From the NCBI GenBank assembly GCA_014138725.1, contig JACJID010000003.1:124001-188000 (forward strand): a DNA stretch of 64,000 nucleotides, written 5' to 3'. The notes under the pieces were generated by a model. The model did no database searches, was not told the origin of the DNA, and was given only the letters and a program-made list of their open reading frames with translations. Shown piece by piece: positions 19,501-30,015 of the stretch. Numbering within the stretch: position 1 is the first letter of the stretch; every line of letters begins with the position of its first letter. The translations under genes were made by a program, and so were the position numbers. The stretch comes from Kutzneria viridogrisea (GTDB taxonomy: Bacteria; Actinomycetota; Actinomycetes; Mycobacteriales; Pseudonocardiaceae).

Positions 19501-20332
19501 TCCCCGATGGGGCCAGGGAACTGGCGGTGAAGCTTCCGTTGGGGCCAGCCGATCCCGCTGTGGCAGCCAGTACCAACGGGGTCGTCGAGGCATGGATGGC
19601 CTTGGATTGCGCTGCCGTGAACGTCACCGGAGCGGAGACGATCCCGGCCTTGGAGTCGTTGGTCGATGAGCCGATCGGGGTCTGGGTGTGGCACTCCGGC
19701 TTGTCCGGTGTGGACAATGCGCAGGCTGGCAACTGGACCAGGTGCAGGCGAGTGCCGAAGTCGGCGCCGACGGCGTTGCGGAAGCCGGAGTAGTCCACGC
19801 CCACCGAAGCCGTGTGCCCAGTATCCTCCGGGGTGACGGCGAACAGCACACCGGCGACTCCGGCCTTGACCGCGGTGTTGTGGTCGGCGAGGTGGACGTG
19901 GAACTTCGGCGGCGTCGTGGCAACGGTGTCCGGCTTTGCCTTACCCGTGGTCTCGGAGCGGATCAGGATCGGCAGGGTGCCCGCACGATGCGGAGCATCG
20001 GCTTGCGCGTTGGGCGTAGCTCCCACTGGCCTGCCCAGGGTGAGGTCGGCGTCGCCCGGCGCCGGCCATGACGTCGCCGTTGGCTGACCGGTAGGCGGGC
20101 CCTGAGCGGCCTTGGTTGGTTTCAGCGGCACAGTCGTGTGCGGGATGGGTTTCTCGATCGACACTGGTGGCCGGTTGTCCGCGCTGGCCTGGGCGGCGGG
20201 CACCACGACCGCGCTGAGCATTGAGGCGATCAGCGCACCGACGACGGTGACCAGTACCGGCGTCCGGCGTCGCCGGGCCAGCACCCAATGAAATCTATAC
20301 GCAGGCGTAACTGTCCCACCGACGCGGCTCAT
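13532..20332 (-). CDS. Secreted Rhs/YD-repeat polymorphic toxin with Hint domain and variable tip
   Basis: A 2266-residue protein. ATG at 20332 follows an AGGGGGGA ribosome site; a 36-residue longer frame is rejected. The N-terminus has basic residues then a hydrophobic segment (VLVTVVGALIASMLSAVVV) and PAAQASA, a Sec signal. A SpvB-like/TcdB-like N-terminal region (GAFTWSYPIATPPSAAGG, VALSYDSSRVDG) leads into dozens of YD repeats such as YGYDDAGQLTSTTDNRGQTL. The Rhs core end reads RAFDPYGNPLGS and YDPMIGRFISVDPV. A Hint pre-toxin domain (about 2025-2172) starts NSFAGDTPVLMADG and ends HTYYVLAGDTPVLVHN, so autoproteolysis is likely. The last about 94 residues are the variable tip, with IVVSRNGTILGGHHRWDEL resembling ParB-type DGHHR motifs. 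The toxic activity is not established. Confidence 0.92.
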   Translation of the reverse strand: MSRVGGTVTPAYRFHWVLARRRRTPVLVTVVGALIASMLSAVVVPAAQASADNRPPVSIEKPIPHTTVPLKPTKAAQGPPTGQPTATSWPAPGDADLTLGRPVGATPNAQADAPHRAGTLPILIRSETTGKAKPDTVATTPPKFHVHLADHNTAVKAGVAGVLFAVTPEDTGHTASVGVDYSGFRNAVGADFGTRLHLVQLPACALSTPDKPECHTQTPIGSSTNDSKAGIVSAPVTFTAAQSKAIHASTTPLVLAATAGSAGPNGSFTASSLAPSGSWSVGGSSGAFTWSYPIATPPSAAGGDATPKVALSYDSSRVDGHTASTNNQTSWIGEGWDYSPGYIERTYRSCADDPAGTAPKVYDACWSGQILTMNLDGHSVSLVLDDLSKTWHTSTDTGDRVELLTGSANGALGGEYWKITTPNGTQYFFGRNSGPGHRDQATTNSTWTEPVYGAHPGDPCNNPAGFAASSCAQAWRWNLDYVEDPHGNATMYYYTPETNYYGANNSTTGVAYTRGGYLSRIDYGLRDENGTVYASAAADQVVFTVSERCLPSGTITCDPSQFTTNNAASWPDTPQDQHCVQGASCDNHAPSIWSTKRLTTITTQYYTGTGYTKVDTYELGHQFYAAIDASMWLASITHTGYSPDGTSIALPAMTFTGQVHDNRVVNYNNQPAMIRWRLATITTETGQVISISYSDPECTQTTVPADPANDTMRCFPVRWVLPYNTDPVLDYFHMYVTTEVDVQDANALSPTQKTTYRYLGSPAWHFDDNEVTKPANRTYGQFRGYQQVEVRTGDPQHSSNGVADRQTLTRTTYYRGMDGDTLPGGKIRTPVTIADSLGESVPDSNQFAGTPREVTTFDGDSPAQVSTAITDVGTVASTASRARDGLPALTATIVATTKSRTLTALAAGGARTTSATTAYDSAGRVTQQTSSGDGVPDVCTTTSYADNTTSWIRNRVAEVITSQQSCPTPGTTPSPILSDVRTFYDNQTNLGVVPGAGDPTRTDSSSKNDNGILTFITTGTATFDGSGRPLSRTDALNRTSTTAYTPTDGGVVTQIVTTNPKKQTTKTLVDPGRGSTLDITDVAGHATDASYDALGRLTAMWLPGHSKSGNQQPSSTYSYLLRRDGASAVTSKTLIDYGNGTNYTTSVTLYDGLGHVLQTQSDAEGGGRIGSDTVYDSHGWVVRTNNRYHTDGAPGTTLISVADADVNDRTVTTFDGDGRPVKATAYNGLTATWATQTVYGGDRTTTIPPPGGVTSTTLTDSRGKVTELRQYTTPPTISGNTITGNAIQSTLYHYTPLGQQDQITDAEGNKWTYTYDLLGRRRTQSDPDAGSTTYGYDDAGQLTSTTDNRGQTLAFKYDELGRKLEEHAGSITGPELASWVYDTVQTGKLSYSTRYTPGGNYLSGVTGYDGMGLPNGTILRIPASETGLAGDYTTSTSYTTTGLPDVVQPASGGGLSPEQIVTSYDALGKPKGALGYNSYASGAIYTPYGEIAQFATVGGNGWLSYDHDKQTRRVTDVTLSGKQAPPQIDDTSYTYDPAGNLTSSTDVQGPPGAATQTQCFGYDALDRLNQAWTATDKCAAPPSTAAGSTNVGGITPYWTSWSFQPSGLRATQVRHALPGASGDTTTTYTYPAPGNPQAHTLTSTATSGPGGNTATSYGYDAAGNTSTRNLVADRQTLSWDQENRLASDQTSNGTSTYVYDADGNLLIRHDKGSTTLFLPGEELTYNATLATVTGTRYYSFGGNTIAMRVGGANPTVLAGDSHGTNQIAYQPETGEVTRRAFDPYGNPLGSGVGTWPDTHGFLNKPVDQTSGLTEIGARNYDPMIGRFISVDPVLDPARPGQLNGYTYANDNPTTLSDPTGLLVNCGPDNVGCGGILGDPPPTAEERNNWWTSERAGERQRSRQARDQNWIDQHSPATTDNGRLQTQLYHYAGDGSGDYWTAPVGDGRGAGTNACFGRRGCQEAYDYLLEHPDDVEGAKRIAAMYCIDHLQQCATEARVSTTVNTLVSEAVTLAVGGGFLRGELGCAGPNSFAGDTPVLMADGTNKPIDQVKVGDQISNAEPDSPTVQRHTVTAVHITDTDHDFTDVTLATADGPRTITSTTHHLFWDTTTHTWTDAGDLKVGQQLDTPGNGHVTITSLRRYATTIRTYNLTIDGVHTYYVLAGDTPVLVHNTGCWSTRYERAGDLAKRYTEGQSTRDPASQWYHEELGNDELLHGINNAAEGDGIVVSRNGTILGGHHRWDELQVRINDGRINPDTSIRIDVYGGE

Positions 20333-20625
20333 CGCCGTCCCCCCTCGGAAAACCCGAACCCGTAGCGTGCGAACCGTACACACGTGCCACTCACCGGGGA
20401 AGACGTTGACCCATTTACAGCAATCCCACGCCAGATACATGATCTGGGTGACAACTCGCGTGTTTCGTCGGCTACATCCGAATAGCTGTACCAGGTGCGG
20501 CTAAACGGTCGACAGAGGCCACGCAGTTTCATTGCTTGCTTGCTGGCATCTGGTCGGGCGGCTAACGTCCCGAGCCGCCGTTCAACTGGCCATCGGCCAC
20601 ACATCACGGGGGAGGCGGCACCAGT
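20333..20625. promoter_or_regulatory. Divergent promoter region of the Rhs and LamG/SGNH genes
   Basis: A 293-base gap between two divergent genes, both starting with strong GGAGG/AGGGGG ribosome sites, must carry both promoters and suggests joint control. No operator was recognised. Confidence 0.5.
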
Positions 20626-23600
20626 ATGCGCGCGACCACAACACGGTTCGGTTTGTCTGGTTCCAGACGGTTTCGGCGTGTTTGCACGATAGCCGTGATC
20701 GGGGCAGTGGCCCTGGGAGTCACCGGCCACACCGCGAGCGCCGCACCACCATCCCCCCGATCGAACACCCCGGCCGCTGCCGTGTCGACCCCGGCGAACC
20801 CCACCGGCCCGAAGGCGGAAGCCAACGCCTCCCAGCGCGCCCATGACACCGGCACCGCGGTGGAGGTCGCCGACCAGACCACCCAGACCCGGCAGGTGAT
20901 GGCCAACCCCGATGGCACCTTCACCCTGCACTCGACGCTCAGCCCGGTACGAGTCAAACGCGGCACAGGCTGGATTCCGATCGACACCACGCTCGCCTCG
21001 ACATCAGACGGGCGGATCGCACCGTCCGCGGCGGCGGTCGACGTGTCATTCTCCGGTGGCGGCACGGGCCCACTGGTCACACTGCGCAATGGCGCCAAGG
21101 CCGTGTCGCTATCCTGGCCGACCGCGCTCCCCACCCCGACGATCGCGAAGGACACCGCGCTCTATCCGGCCGTACTCCCTGGTGTGGATCTTCAGGTCAC
21201 CGCGCACGCCGACAGCTACAGCGAAGTCCTCATCGTGCATGACGCCACCGCCGCGGCCAACCCCGCACTCAAGGCCATCCACCTGACCGCCACCGGTACC
21301 GGCCTGACCCTGGCCACCAAGAACGGCGGCCTGTCCGCTCAGGACTCCACCGGCACCGAGGTCTTCCACGGCCCGGTCCCCCGGATGTGGGACTCCACCA
21401 CGACGGCCCAGTCCCCGAACCCGCCCTCGGCGACCGACCCCAGCGGCGGCCACGTCACCCCGTTGACAATCACCGGCGACACCCCGGCCGCAGCAGCACG
21501 GACCGCACCTACCGCAGGCATGTCCACGGTGAGCACCGCGCTGACCATCACCGCCCCCGCCGCGGCGTTGACCGGTACCGGCGTGAACTACCCACTGTTC
21601 CTGGACCCCTCGATGTCCGGCGGCACCCAGCATTGGCTGGTGGTCTCCTCCGGGCCCACTAGCGAGAGGATCTTCGACGACCCGACCTGGCCGATGCAGG
21701 TCGGCAACTGTGCCTCCAGCGGCTGCAACAGCATCGGCACCGCCCGCTCGTACTTCCAGGTCGACACCTCGCCCCTGATGGCGCGCAATGGCAAGACCGC
21801 CCAGATCCACTCCGCCTACTTCTACGCCAACGAGATCCATCAAGCCGTCGGCTGTGTGAACGAGCCAGTCAGGTTGTTCGAGGGTGGCGCTATCGGCAGC
21901 GGTACCGCGTGGCCAGGTCCGCTGGGTGACTACGTCGACACGCAGTCCTCTCAGGCCGGTAACGGCTGCGGCGGAGCGAACAACGTCGTGTTCAACGCCT
22001 ACTCCGCTGCCCAATGGGCGGCGGCCAACAGTTGGACTGGCACCACCCTGGCGCTGGTCGCCGGTGATGAGAGCAAAGGGGAGCAGTGGAAGAAGTTCGA
22101 CCACAACGCCAGGTTGGACGTGGTGTTCAACTTCCCGCCCAACGCCCCGACCGGCCTGCACGTGTCCAACACCGTCACCTGCACCGGTACTCCCATCACC
22201 CCTGACGCCCACCCCACTCTGTACGCCAGCGCGACCGACAACAACAACCCACCGCTGAACATCGGCCTGGCGTTCGAGGTCTACGACAACACCGGTACGA
22301 CCCCGATCGCCGGATCAGGCGGCTCCGCCTCCGCGATCAACATCGCCTCCGGCAGCGAGGGCGCCTGGACCGACACCACCGACCTTGGCGACGGCAAATA
22401 CGCCATGCGCGTGGCCGACCTCAACTATCCCGCCGACGACTCCGGGTCGAAGTACTCGGGATATTCCTACTGGTACAACTTCGACGCGCACTCCAGACCC
22501 ATCACCCAGACCCCGACCGCCACCAGCTTCGACTACCCGGCCAACTACTGGGGTGCCGCGCAGGGCGCACCGGGTATGGTCACATTGCACGCCAACGGCG
22601 CGGCGAACATCGTCGGGTTCGCCTACACCTTCACCGGATCGGGCACCGAAGCCGTCCCGAACACCGGTGACTGCGACTACAACAAGACCTTCACCACCAC
22701 CGGCGGCTGGGCCGCCACCACCACCGGTGACGCCACCGTCGCCATCCCCTCAGGACTCACACCCGGCTATCACACCCTGCACGTGCGTAGCTTCGACGAC
22801 GCCCACAAACTCTCCCCCGAATCGCCGGCCTACACCTTCTACATCTCCCCCAACACCGGTGTGGCCATGACCCGGCTGGAAGCCGAGAACACCACCCAGG
22901 TCACAGCGACCCAACCCACCGGGCAGACCGTCACACTGGGCAAACAGGACTGCGCCTCGTGGTGCTCGGGCGATGCCCAGCTGTACTTCCAGGGCAACGC
23001 CGCAGGCCAGTCGTTCACGATGACCGTCACCGCTCCCATCGAGGCCGACTACGCCCTGGGCGCGCAGCTGACCAAGTCCTTCAGCTACGGCCAGTACACC
23101 TACACCCTCGACAAGACCACAGTGCTGGGCCACACCGACACAGCCCCGTTCGACGGCTACAACCCGACGGTGATCTCCACCTATCAGCCCTTCGGTGGAG
23201 TCCACCTGACCAAGGGAACCCACACCATCACCGCGACCGCCGTGGGACACAACTCGGCAGCCACCGGCACCAACACTTTCGAGGCCGGCATCGACTCGCT
23301 CACCCTGGCCCCGATCAACAACGTCACCTCCACCAGCATGACCGACGCGATGAACAACCACGGCATCGCCGAGGACAACACCACCCCGGCCAACGCCGAC
23401 TTCATCGGCCAAGCACTGTCGGCCCAGTCACTAGCCGAGGCCGGACTTGCGCCGGGCAACACCAAGACCATCAGCGGCGCCACCTTCACGATGCCCGCTA
23501 AGAACACCGCCACCGGCAGCGACAATGTCATCGCCGCGAGCCAAACCATCACCCTGCCCTCCGCGCAGCGGGGCAAAGCCACCGCAGTGGGGTTCCTCGC

Positions 23601-24513
23601 CGTCAGTACCTGCGGCACCAGTCCCACGGTGACCACCACCCTGACGTATGCCGACGGCACCTACTCCAACCCCCTTGTCCCCGCAGTCCCGGACTGGCTC
23701 ACCGGCCCCGCCGACTCCGCCGCCTCAGTGCTCTCGCACGCAGACGCCGGCGCCACCCCCGGCACCGGCCGACCCAAGGTCTACGCGATCTTCCTGCCCG
23801 CGGACCCGAGCAAGACACTGGCCTCGGTCACCCTGCCCAACATCGGAACCACCTTCCTTCCCAACACCTGCACCACAGCGCTGCACGTCCTGGCCATCGC
23901 CCCAAGGCCGGTACAGGCAGGCTGGCTGGGCGCCTGGGCAGCACCAACGGACATGGCCGTCGCCGCCACGCAGGCCAACAAGACCGTGCGCCTGATCGCC
24001 CACCCCACCACCACCGGCGACACCACGCGGATCCACCTGTCCAACGCCGGAGTCACCACGCCGACCACCATCGACGACACCACCATCGCTGGGCAAAGCG
24101 GTACTGGCCCGGCCGCCCTGACCGTACCGGTGCAGTTGTCGTTCTGCACCGCGACAGGCAGAGCCCTCGGCTGCGGTGTCCACGCGGTGACCCTCCCGCC
24201 GGGCGGCGAGGCCTACTCCGACCCCGTCGCCTTCCCCGCAACCACCAACGCCAGCAACAACAACCTCGTCGTCAGCCTCCATCTACCCTCCGCACCCGGC
24301 CTGATGCCCGTGCACTACGGCGCCACCACCATCGGCTACACCGCCGACACCGACGTCACCGCCAACAGCGACGGCACGCCGTTCACCGCGGGGCAGAACG
24401 TCGACTGCTACCTCACCGGCATCGACGTGTCCACGAACGACAACTCCCAAGGCACCGTGGCGATCCTGGGCGACCAAACCTCCGCCGCGGGAACTGTCAA
24501 GTACCGGGTTTGA
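20626..24513 (+). pseudogene. 5' part of large secreted SGNH-like protein, cut by IS3 element
   Basis: The N-terminus has a signal peptide (RRFRRVCTIAVIGAVALGV, cleavage near GHTASAAPP). GGGGGAGG precedes ATG 20626. Domains in order: a bacteriocin/DNRLRE-like beta region with YFQVDTSPLMARNGKTAQ, Ig-like segments, a CBM6-like block from about residue 745 (RLEAENTTQVTATQPTG), and from about residue 1100 an SGNH-hydrolase N-terminal module (GWLGAWAAPTDMAVAA, VSLHLPSAPGLMPVHYGATT). Block I should be GDS, but it reads ILGDQTSAAG, so the catalytic Ser is a Gln. The frame stops at TGA 24511-24513 inside the IS; without the insertion it joins the 3' part in frame. The divergent Rhs gene makes it a likely partner in surface display or delivery. 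Confidence 0.85.
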
Positions 24514-24525
24514 TGGAGGGTCTGA

Positions 24526-25458
24526 TCATCCGCTCGGTGTCGACGCGGGTGTGCTTACGCGGTGATGGTTGGCTTCGTGTTCCACCGGTGGAATCAGGCC
24601 GAGTTCGCCGTGGAGCCGGCGGTGGTTGTACCAGTCGATGTACTCCGCGACGGCGATCTCGACATCGTCGATGCCGCGCCAGGGGCCCATGTTGCGGATC
24701 AACTCGGCCTTGAAGATCGAGTTGAACGCCTCGGCCAGGGCGTTGTCGTAGCTGTCGCCCACGGATCCGACCGAGGCCACCGCGCCGGCGGCGGCCAGCC
24801 GTTGGGTGTAGCGCACCGCCCCGTATTGCGCGCCGCGGTCGGAGTGGTGGACCAGGGCGCGGGTGTCCTGTCGGTCCCGTCGACGGGTCCACAGGCCCAT
24901 CTCCAGCGCGTCGAGCGCCAGGCCGGTGCGCAGGCTGGTGGAGACCTGCCAGCCGACCACACGGCGGGAGAACACGTCCAGCACGAACGCGGCATACACC
25001 CAGCCGGTGAACGTGCGGATGTAGGTGATGTCGGCGACCCACAGCCGGTTGGGCGCCGGGGCGGTGAAGGTCCGTTTGACCAAGTCCGGGCGCGAGTCGT
25101 TCCCTTTGCCCGGTCGGGTGGTGCGTGGTGTCCTCAGTCGGGAAACCCCTTGCAGGCCACCCGTTCTCATCAGTCGAGCGACGGTGCAGCGGGCGACTGT
25201 TCGGCCGTGGACCCCGCCCTGGCGGACCAGTTCGGCGTGGACCTTGCGGACCCCGTAGACGCCGTAGTTGTCCTGGTGGATCTGGGTGATCTTCGCGGTG
25301 ATGGCGATATCGCGGACCGCGCGGGCTGACGGCGGGCGGGACCGGGCGGCATAGTAGGTGCTCGGAGCGATCTTCATGCCGGCCTGGGTGAGCACGGTGC
25401 AGATCGGCTCGACTCCGAACTGGTGCTTGTGGGTGTCGATGTAGTCGACGATCAGCGG
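24526..25458 (-). CDS. IS3-family transposase OrfB (integrase core)
   Basis: About 310 residues. HTH_21-like N-terminus with IAPSTYYAARSRPPS and QDNYGVYGVRKVHAEL, then the rve core with the DDE triad in RLWVADITYIRTF, LVHHSDRGAQY and NALAEAFNSIFKAELI, ending WYNHRRLHGELGLIPPVE. The first ATG is at about 25377, but the frame continues upstream as PLIVDYIDTHKHQFGVEP to overlap OrfA. As usual for IS3, expression should need a -1 frameshift from OrfA. No lesion is seen. Confidence 0.88.
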   Translation of the reverse strand, partial: PLIVDYIDTHKHQFGVEPICTVLTQAGMKIAPSTYYAARSRPPSARAVRDIAITAKITQIHQDNYGVYGVRKVHAELVRQGGVHGRTVARCTVARLMRTGGLQGVSRLRTPRTTRPGKGNDSRPDLVKRTFTAPAPNRLWVADITYIRTFTGWVYAAFVLDVFSRRVVGWQVSTSLRTGLALDALEMGLWTRRRDRQDTRALVHHSDRGAQYGAVRYTQRLAAAGAVASVGSVGDSYDNALAEAFNSIFKAELIRNMGPWRGIDDVEIAVAEYIDWYNHRRLHGELGLIPPVEHEANHHRVSTPASTPSG

Positions 25459-25769
25459 GAGGGGCGGTCTAGCTCCGCCGCGAAGAAAGCCGACGCGGAC
25501 TTGAGGATCGCATTGGCTCGACGCAGCTCCTGGTTCTCGCGTTCCAGCTGGGCGATGCGCTCGGCGTCGCTGGTGGTGGTGCCCGACCGGTCCCCACTGT
25601 CGATCTCGGCTTGTTTGACCCAGGTCCGTAGCGATTCGGGGTGGATGCCCAGTTGGTCGGCGATCCGTTTGATCGCGCCTGGCGCGGTGGCGGGGTCCCG
25701 GCGGGCGTCCACGGCCATCCGGGTCGCGCGTTCACGCAACTCGTCGGGGTACTTCTTCGGCGCGGGCAT
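25452..25769 (-). CDS. IS3-family transposase OrfA (HTH)
   Basis: A 105-residue HTH_Tnp_1-type protein: MPAPKKYPDELRERATRMAV, IADQLGIHPESLRTWVKQAE, then a leucine-zipper segment RIAQLERENQELRRANAILK and the terminal SASAFFAAELDRPSR. It overlaps the extended OrfB frame. A GGAAGG ribosome site lies just upstream of ATG 25769. Confidence 0.9.
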   Translation of the reverse strand: MPAPKKYPDELRERATRMAVDARRDPATAPGAIKRIADQLGIHPESLRTWVKQAEIDSGDRSGTTTSDAERIAQLERENQELRRANAILKSASAFFAAELDRPSR

Positions 25770-25814
25770 CGTGATGGTTCCTTCCAGGTTTCGATGTCTC
25801 CATCAAACCCGATA

Positions 25815-27029
25815 CGGAACAGAACCGCTGGTGGTACCTGGGTGGACAAACTCCCCACCAAACTTGGCAACCTCCTGCCCGGCAGTGTCGTCAACACCAG
25901 CATGACCGGCGCTGCGCCGCTGGGGCAGTGGACGCTGGCCGACGCTACCGGCACCACCCCACATGGCGCTGTCGCCTTCAGCGGTGACCACGGTGGATCC
26001 GTTGCCCTCGACGGTCATACGGGCATGCTCACCACCGGGTCCACTGTGGACACCACGGCCAGTTACACCGTGTCCGCCTGGGTAAACCTCAAGTCGACCG
26101 ACGGCTTCTACACTGCGGCCGCTCAGGCCGGAACCAACGCAGGCAGCTTCTACCTCCAGTACAACAAGACCTGGAACTGCTGGGCCTTCCTCGGCTTCAG
26201 CAACGACGCCAGCCAACCCACCAGCTACCCGGCTGCCCGCGCCTCAACCCCGCCCGCACTCAACACCTGGACCCACCTGGTCGGCGTCTACGACTCCGCC
26301 ACCCATGCGATGCGTCTGTATGTCAACGGTACCCTCGCCGGCACCGGCACCAATCCCAGCGCCTGGAAAGCCACCGGCCCAGTCACCATCGGTGCCATCG
26401 CCTACGGCAACGGCACCACCACCGACTACTTCAACGGATCCATCTCGGATGTCCGCGTCTACCAACAAGCACTGACCGACACCGACGTCGCCCTGCTCAC
26501 CGGCAGCGCCCTGATCACCGGCCCCCAGCCCGGACTCAAGGCACCCGCCACCACCAGCGCCACCACCACGCTCAACAAGACCATCGGGTCCGAACCCAAC
26601 CTCCGCACGGTTATCGTCTCCCTCGGTACCAACGACATCCTCACAGGCACCAACGCCGACACCATCGGCCAAAACCTCACCACGATGATAAAGGCCAACG
26701 GCCCCAACGGAATCAAGCGGACCTATCGGGCAGATGGATCAGGCCCAGTGCATGTCATCCTCGCCACCGTGCCCCCACTCGGCCTCGACGCCAACGACAA
26801 ACGCGAGCAACAGCGCCAACTGCTGAACACCAACATCCGTACCTTCTTCAAGGACTACGGAGCCGACAGTGTCATCGACTTCGACAACGCCGTCCGAGAC
26901 AGCGCCAACGCGAACAAGATCGACGCCAAGTACCTCAACGGCAACACGCCCAATGACGGCTACTACGACACTCTCGCACAAACCCTCAGCGACGCCGTCA
27001 CACACTTCCCACCACAGGCACAACTCTGA
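25815..27029 (+). pseudogene. 3' part of the SGNH-like protein: LamG inserted in a degenerate SGNH domain
   Basis: The frame resumes as RNRTAGGTWVDKLPTKLG. From about WTLADATGTTPHGAVAFSGD to ISDVRVYQQALTDTDVALL it is a LamG/concanavalin-like domain (SYTVSAWVNLKS, THLVGVYDSATHAMRLYVNG). The SGNH fold then continues: TVIVSLGTNDILTGTNADTI is block III with Asn, and ILATVPPLGLDAND follows. Block V, normally DGxHPN, reads LNGNTPNDGYYDTLAQ, lacking Asp and His. With GDQ in block I the enzyme core appears dead. It has no start of its own, so it is translated only if the IS is lost. Confidence 0.85.
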
Positions 27030-27038
27030 AGCCCACGA

Positions 27039-27069
27039 TGCTGGGGTTGCCCTACGGCCAACCCCAGCA
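27039..27069 (+). terminator. Hairpin after the SGNH-like gene
   Basis: TGCTGGGGTTG pairs perfectly with CAACCCCAGCA around a nine-base loop, ten bases past the stop codon. There is a weak T run (GGGTTGCTTTCG) downstream. Confidence 0.75.
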
Positions 27070-27196
27070 CGGGTTGCTTTCGTTGGTGAGGAAAATGGTC
27101 ACCACGCTCAGGTGTTGCCCTGGGGGCTCGTAAAATCGTCGTCGCAGGTGGTAGCTGGGTTCCCCGCCCGTCAGTAGTAGCTGGAATGCTGCCCTA

Positions 27197-27397
27197 ATGA
27201 TCGTCTCGCTGCTGTACCGAGCAACTCGTGCGCTGCTGTCCGTGCCAGCGGCACTACTACGCCGGAACACAGCCAAGCACGCCGAACTGCTCGTGCTCCA
27301 GCACGAGAACACGGTGCTGCGATGACAAGTCAACGGTCGCGTCCACTATGAGCCCGCAGACCGGTTCTAGTTGGCCGCGCTGTCGTCGTTGCTTCCT
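27197..27397 (+). pseudogene. N-terminal fragment of a third IS transposase
   Basis: MIVSLLYRATRALLSVPAAL, then NTAKHAELLVLQHENTVLR-stop, and LAALSSLLP form the N-terminus of a common actinobacterial integrase-type transposase. Two in-frame stops occur, and it is cut by the left end of copy C. Confidence 0.7.
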
Positions 27398-27460
27398 GTC
27401 CTGGTCGAAAACTTGGTCGCTAACCTTGACCTGCTGTTTGTGGTGTTCATTGATCGGTGA

Positions 27461-29531
<2,071 letters not shown>

Positions 29532-29772
29532 TACGAGCACCCGATGACGACTCGAACGTGATCCCATTGCCCACCCCAGTGGACCGGATCACTTACGCCG
29601 TTCGGCGTTGAGATCCTCGTACTCACGCAAGGCGTCACCACGTGACCTTGCCTTGCCAGGCAATCGCCGCTGGCCCGCCCGGTTGCGCTTGACTGGAGAT
29701 GCCTCCCATTCCAACAGGTTTATCCATCTTGGAGGATCCACCTCCACCGGTAACAGAAGTCGACCTACCGCT

Positions 29773-30006
29773 TTACGGAGGGACTGAATCGTCGTCTGCC
29801 CCCATACAGCGTTCGGAAGATTTTTGCTCGTATAGCTCGACGATAATCCGCAGTAGTATCCGGGACACCTCGGGCGTCAGGGGAGGAGGATCGTCAGGTA
29901 CTCGTACAACAATGCCCTCTGTTGGTTGCCTGCGGGCACGGTTTCGCTCTGTTGCAGACATTGAAACCTCGTCAGTGAATGTCGGTACATCGTGCTGGTC
30001 TGCCAC
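29773..30006 (-). CDS. Small protein downstream of the serine recombinase
   Basis: A 77-residue protein starting at GTG 30006, nine bases past the recombinase stop, so probably translated with it. It has a basic centre (MSATERNRARRQPTEGIVVR) and a conserved-looking VPDDPPPLTPEVSRILLRII segment followed by VELYEQK. I recall similar short partners next to actinomycete serine recombinases, but cannot assign a function. Confidence 0.6.
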   Translation of the reverse strand: MADQHDVPTFTDEVSMSATERNRARRQPTEGIVVRVPDDPPPLTPEVSRILLRIIVELYEQKSSERCMGADDDSVPP

Positions 30007-30015
30007 CGGACCTGG

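Larger units (their letters stand above)
24505..25814. mobile_element. IS3-family element inserted in the SGNH-like gene
   Basis: The ends share GGGTTTGATGGAG (24506-24518) and its reverse complement (25798-25810). Both IS3 reading frames are present and look intact, in the minus direction. Removing 1310 bases (24508-25817, leaving one CGG) restores the host frame as VKYRNRTAGG, which fits insertion with a CGG target duplication. The exact terminal base on the right side is uncertain by a few bases. Confidence 0.85.
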
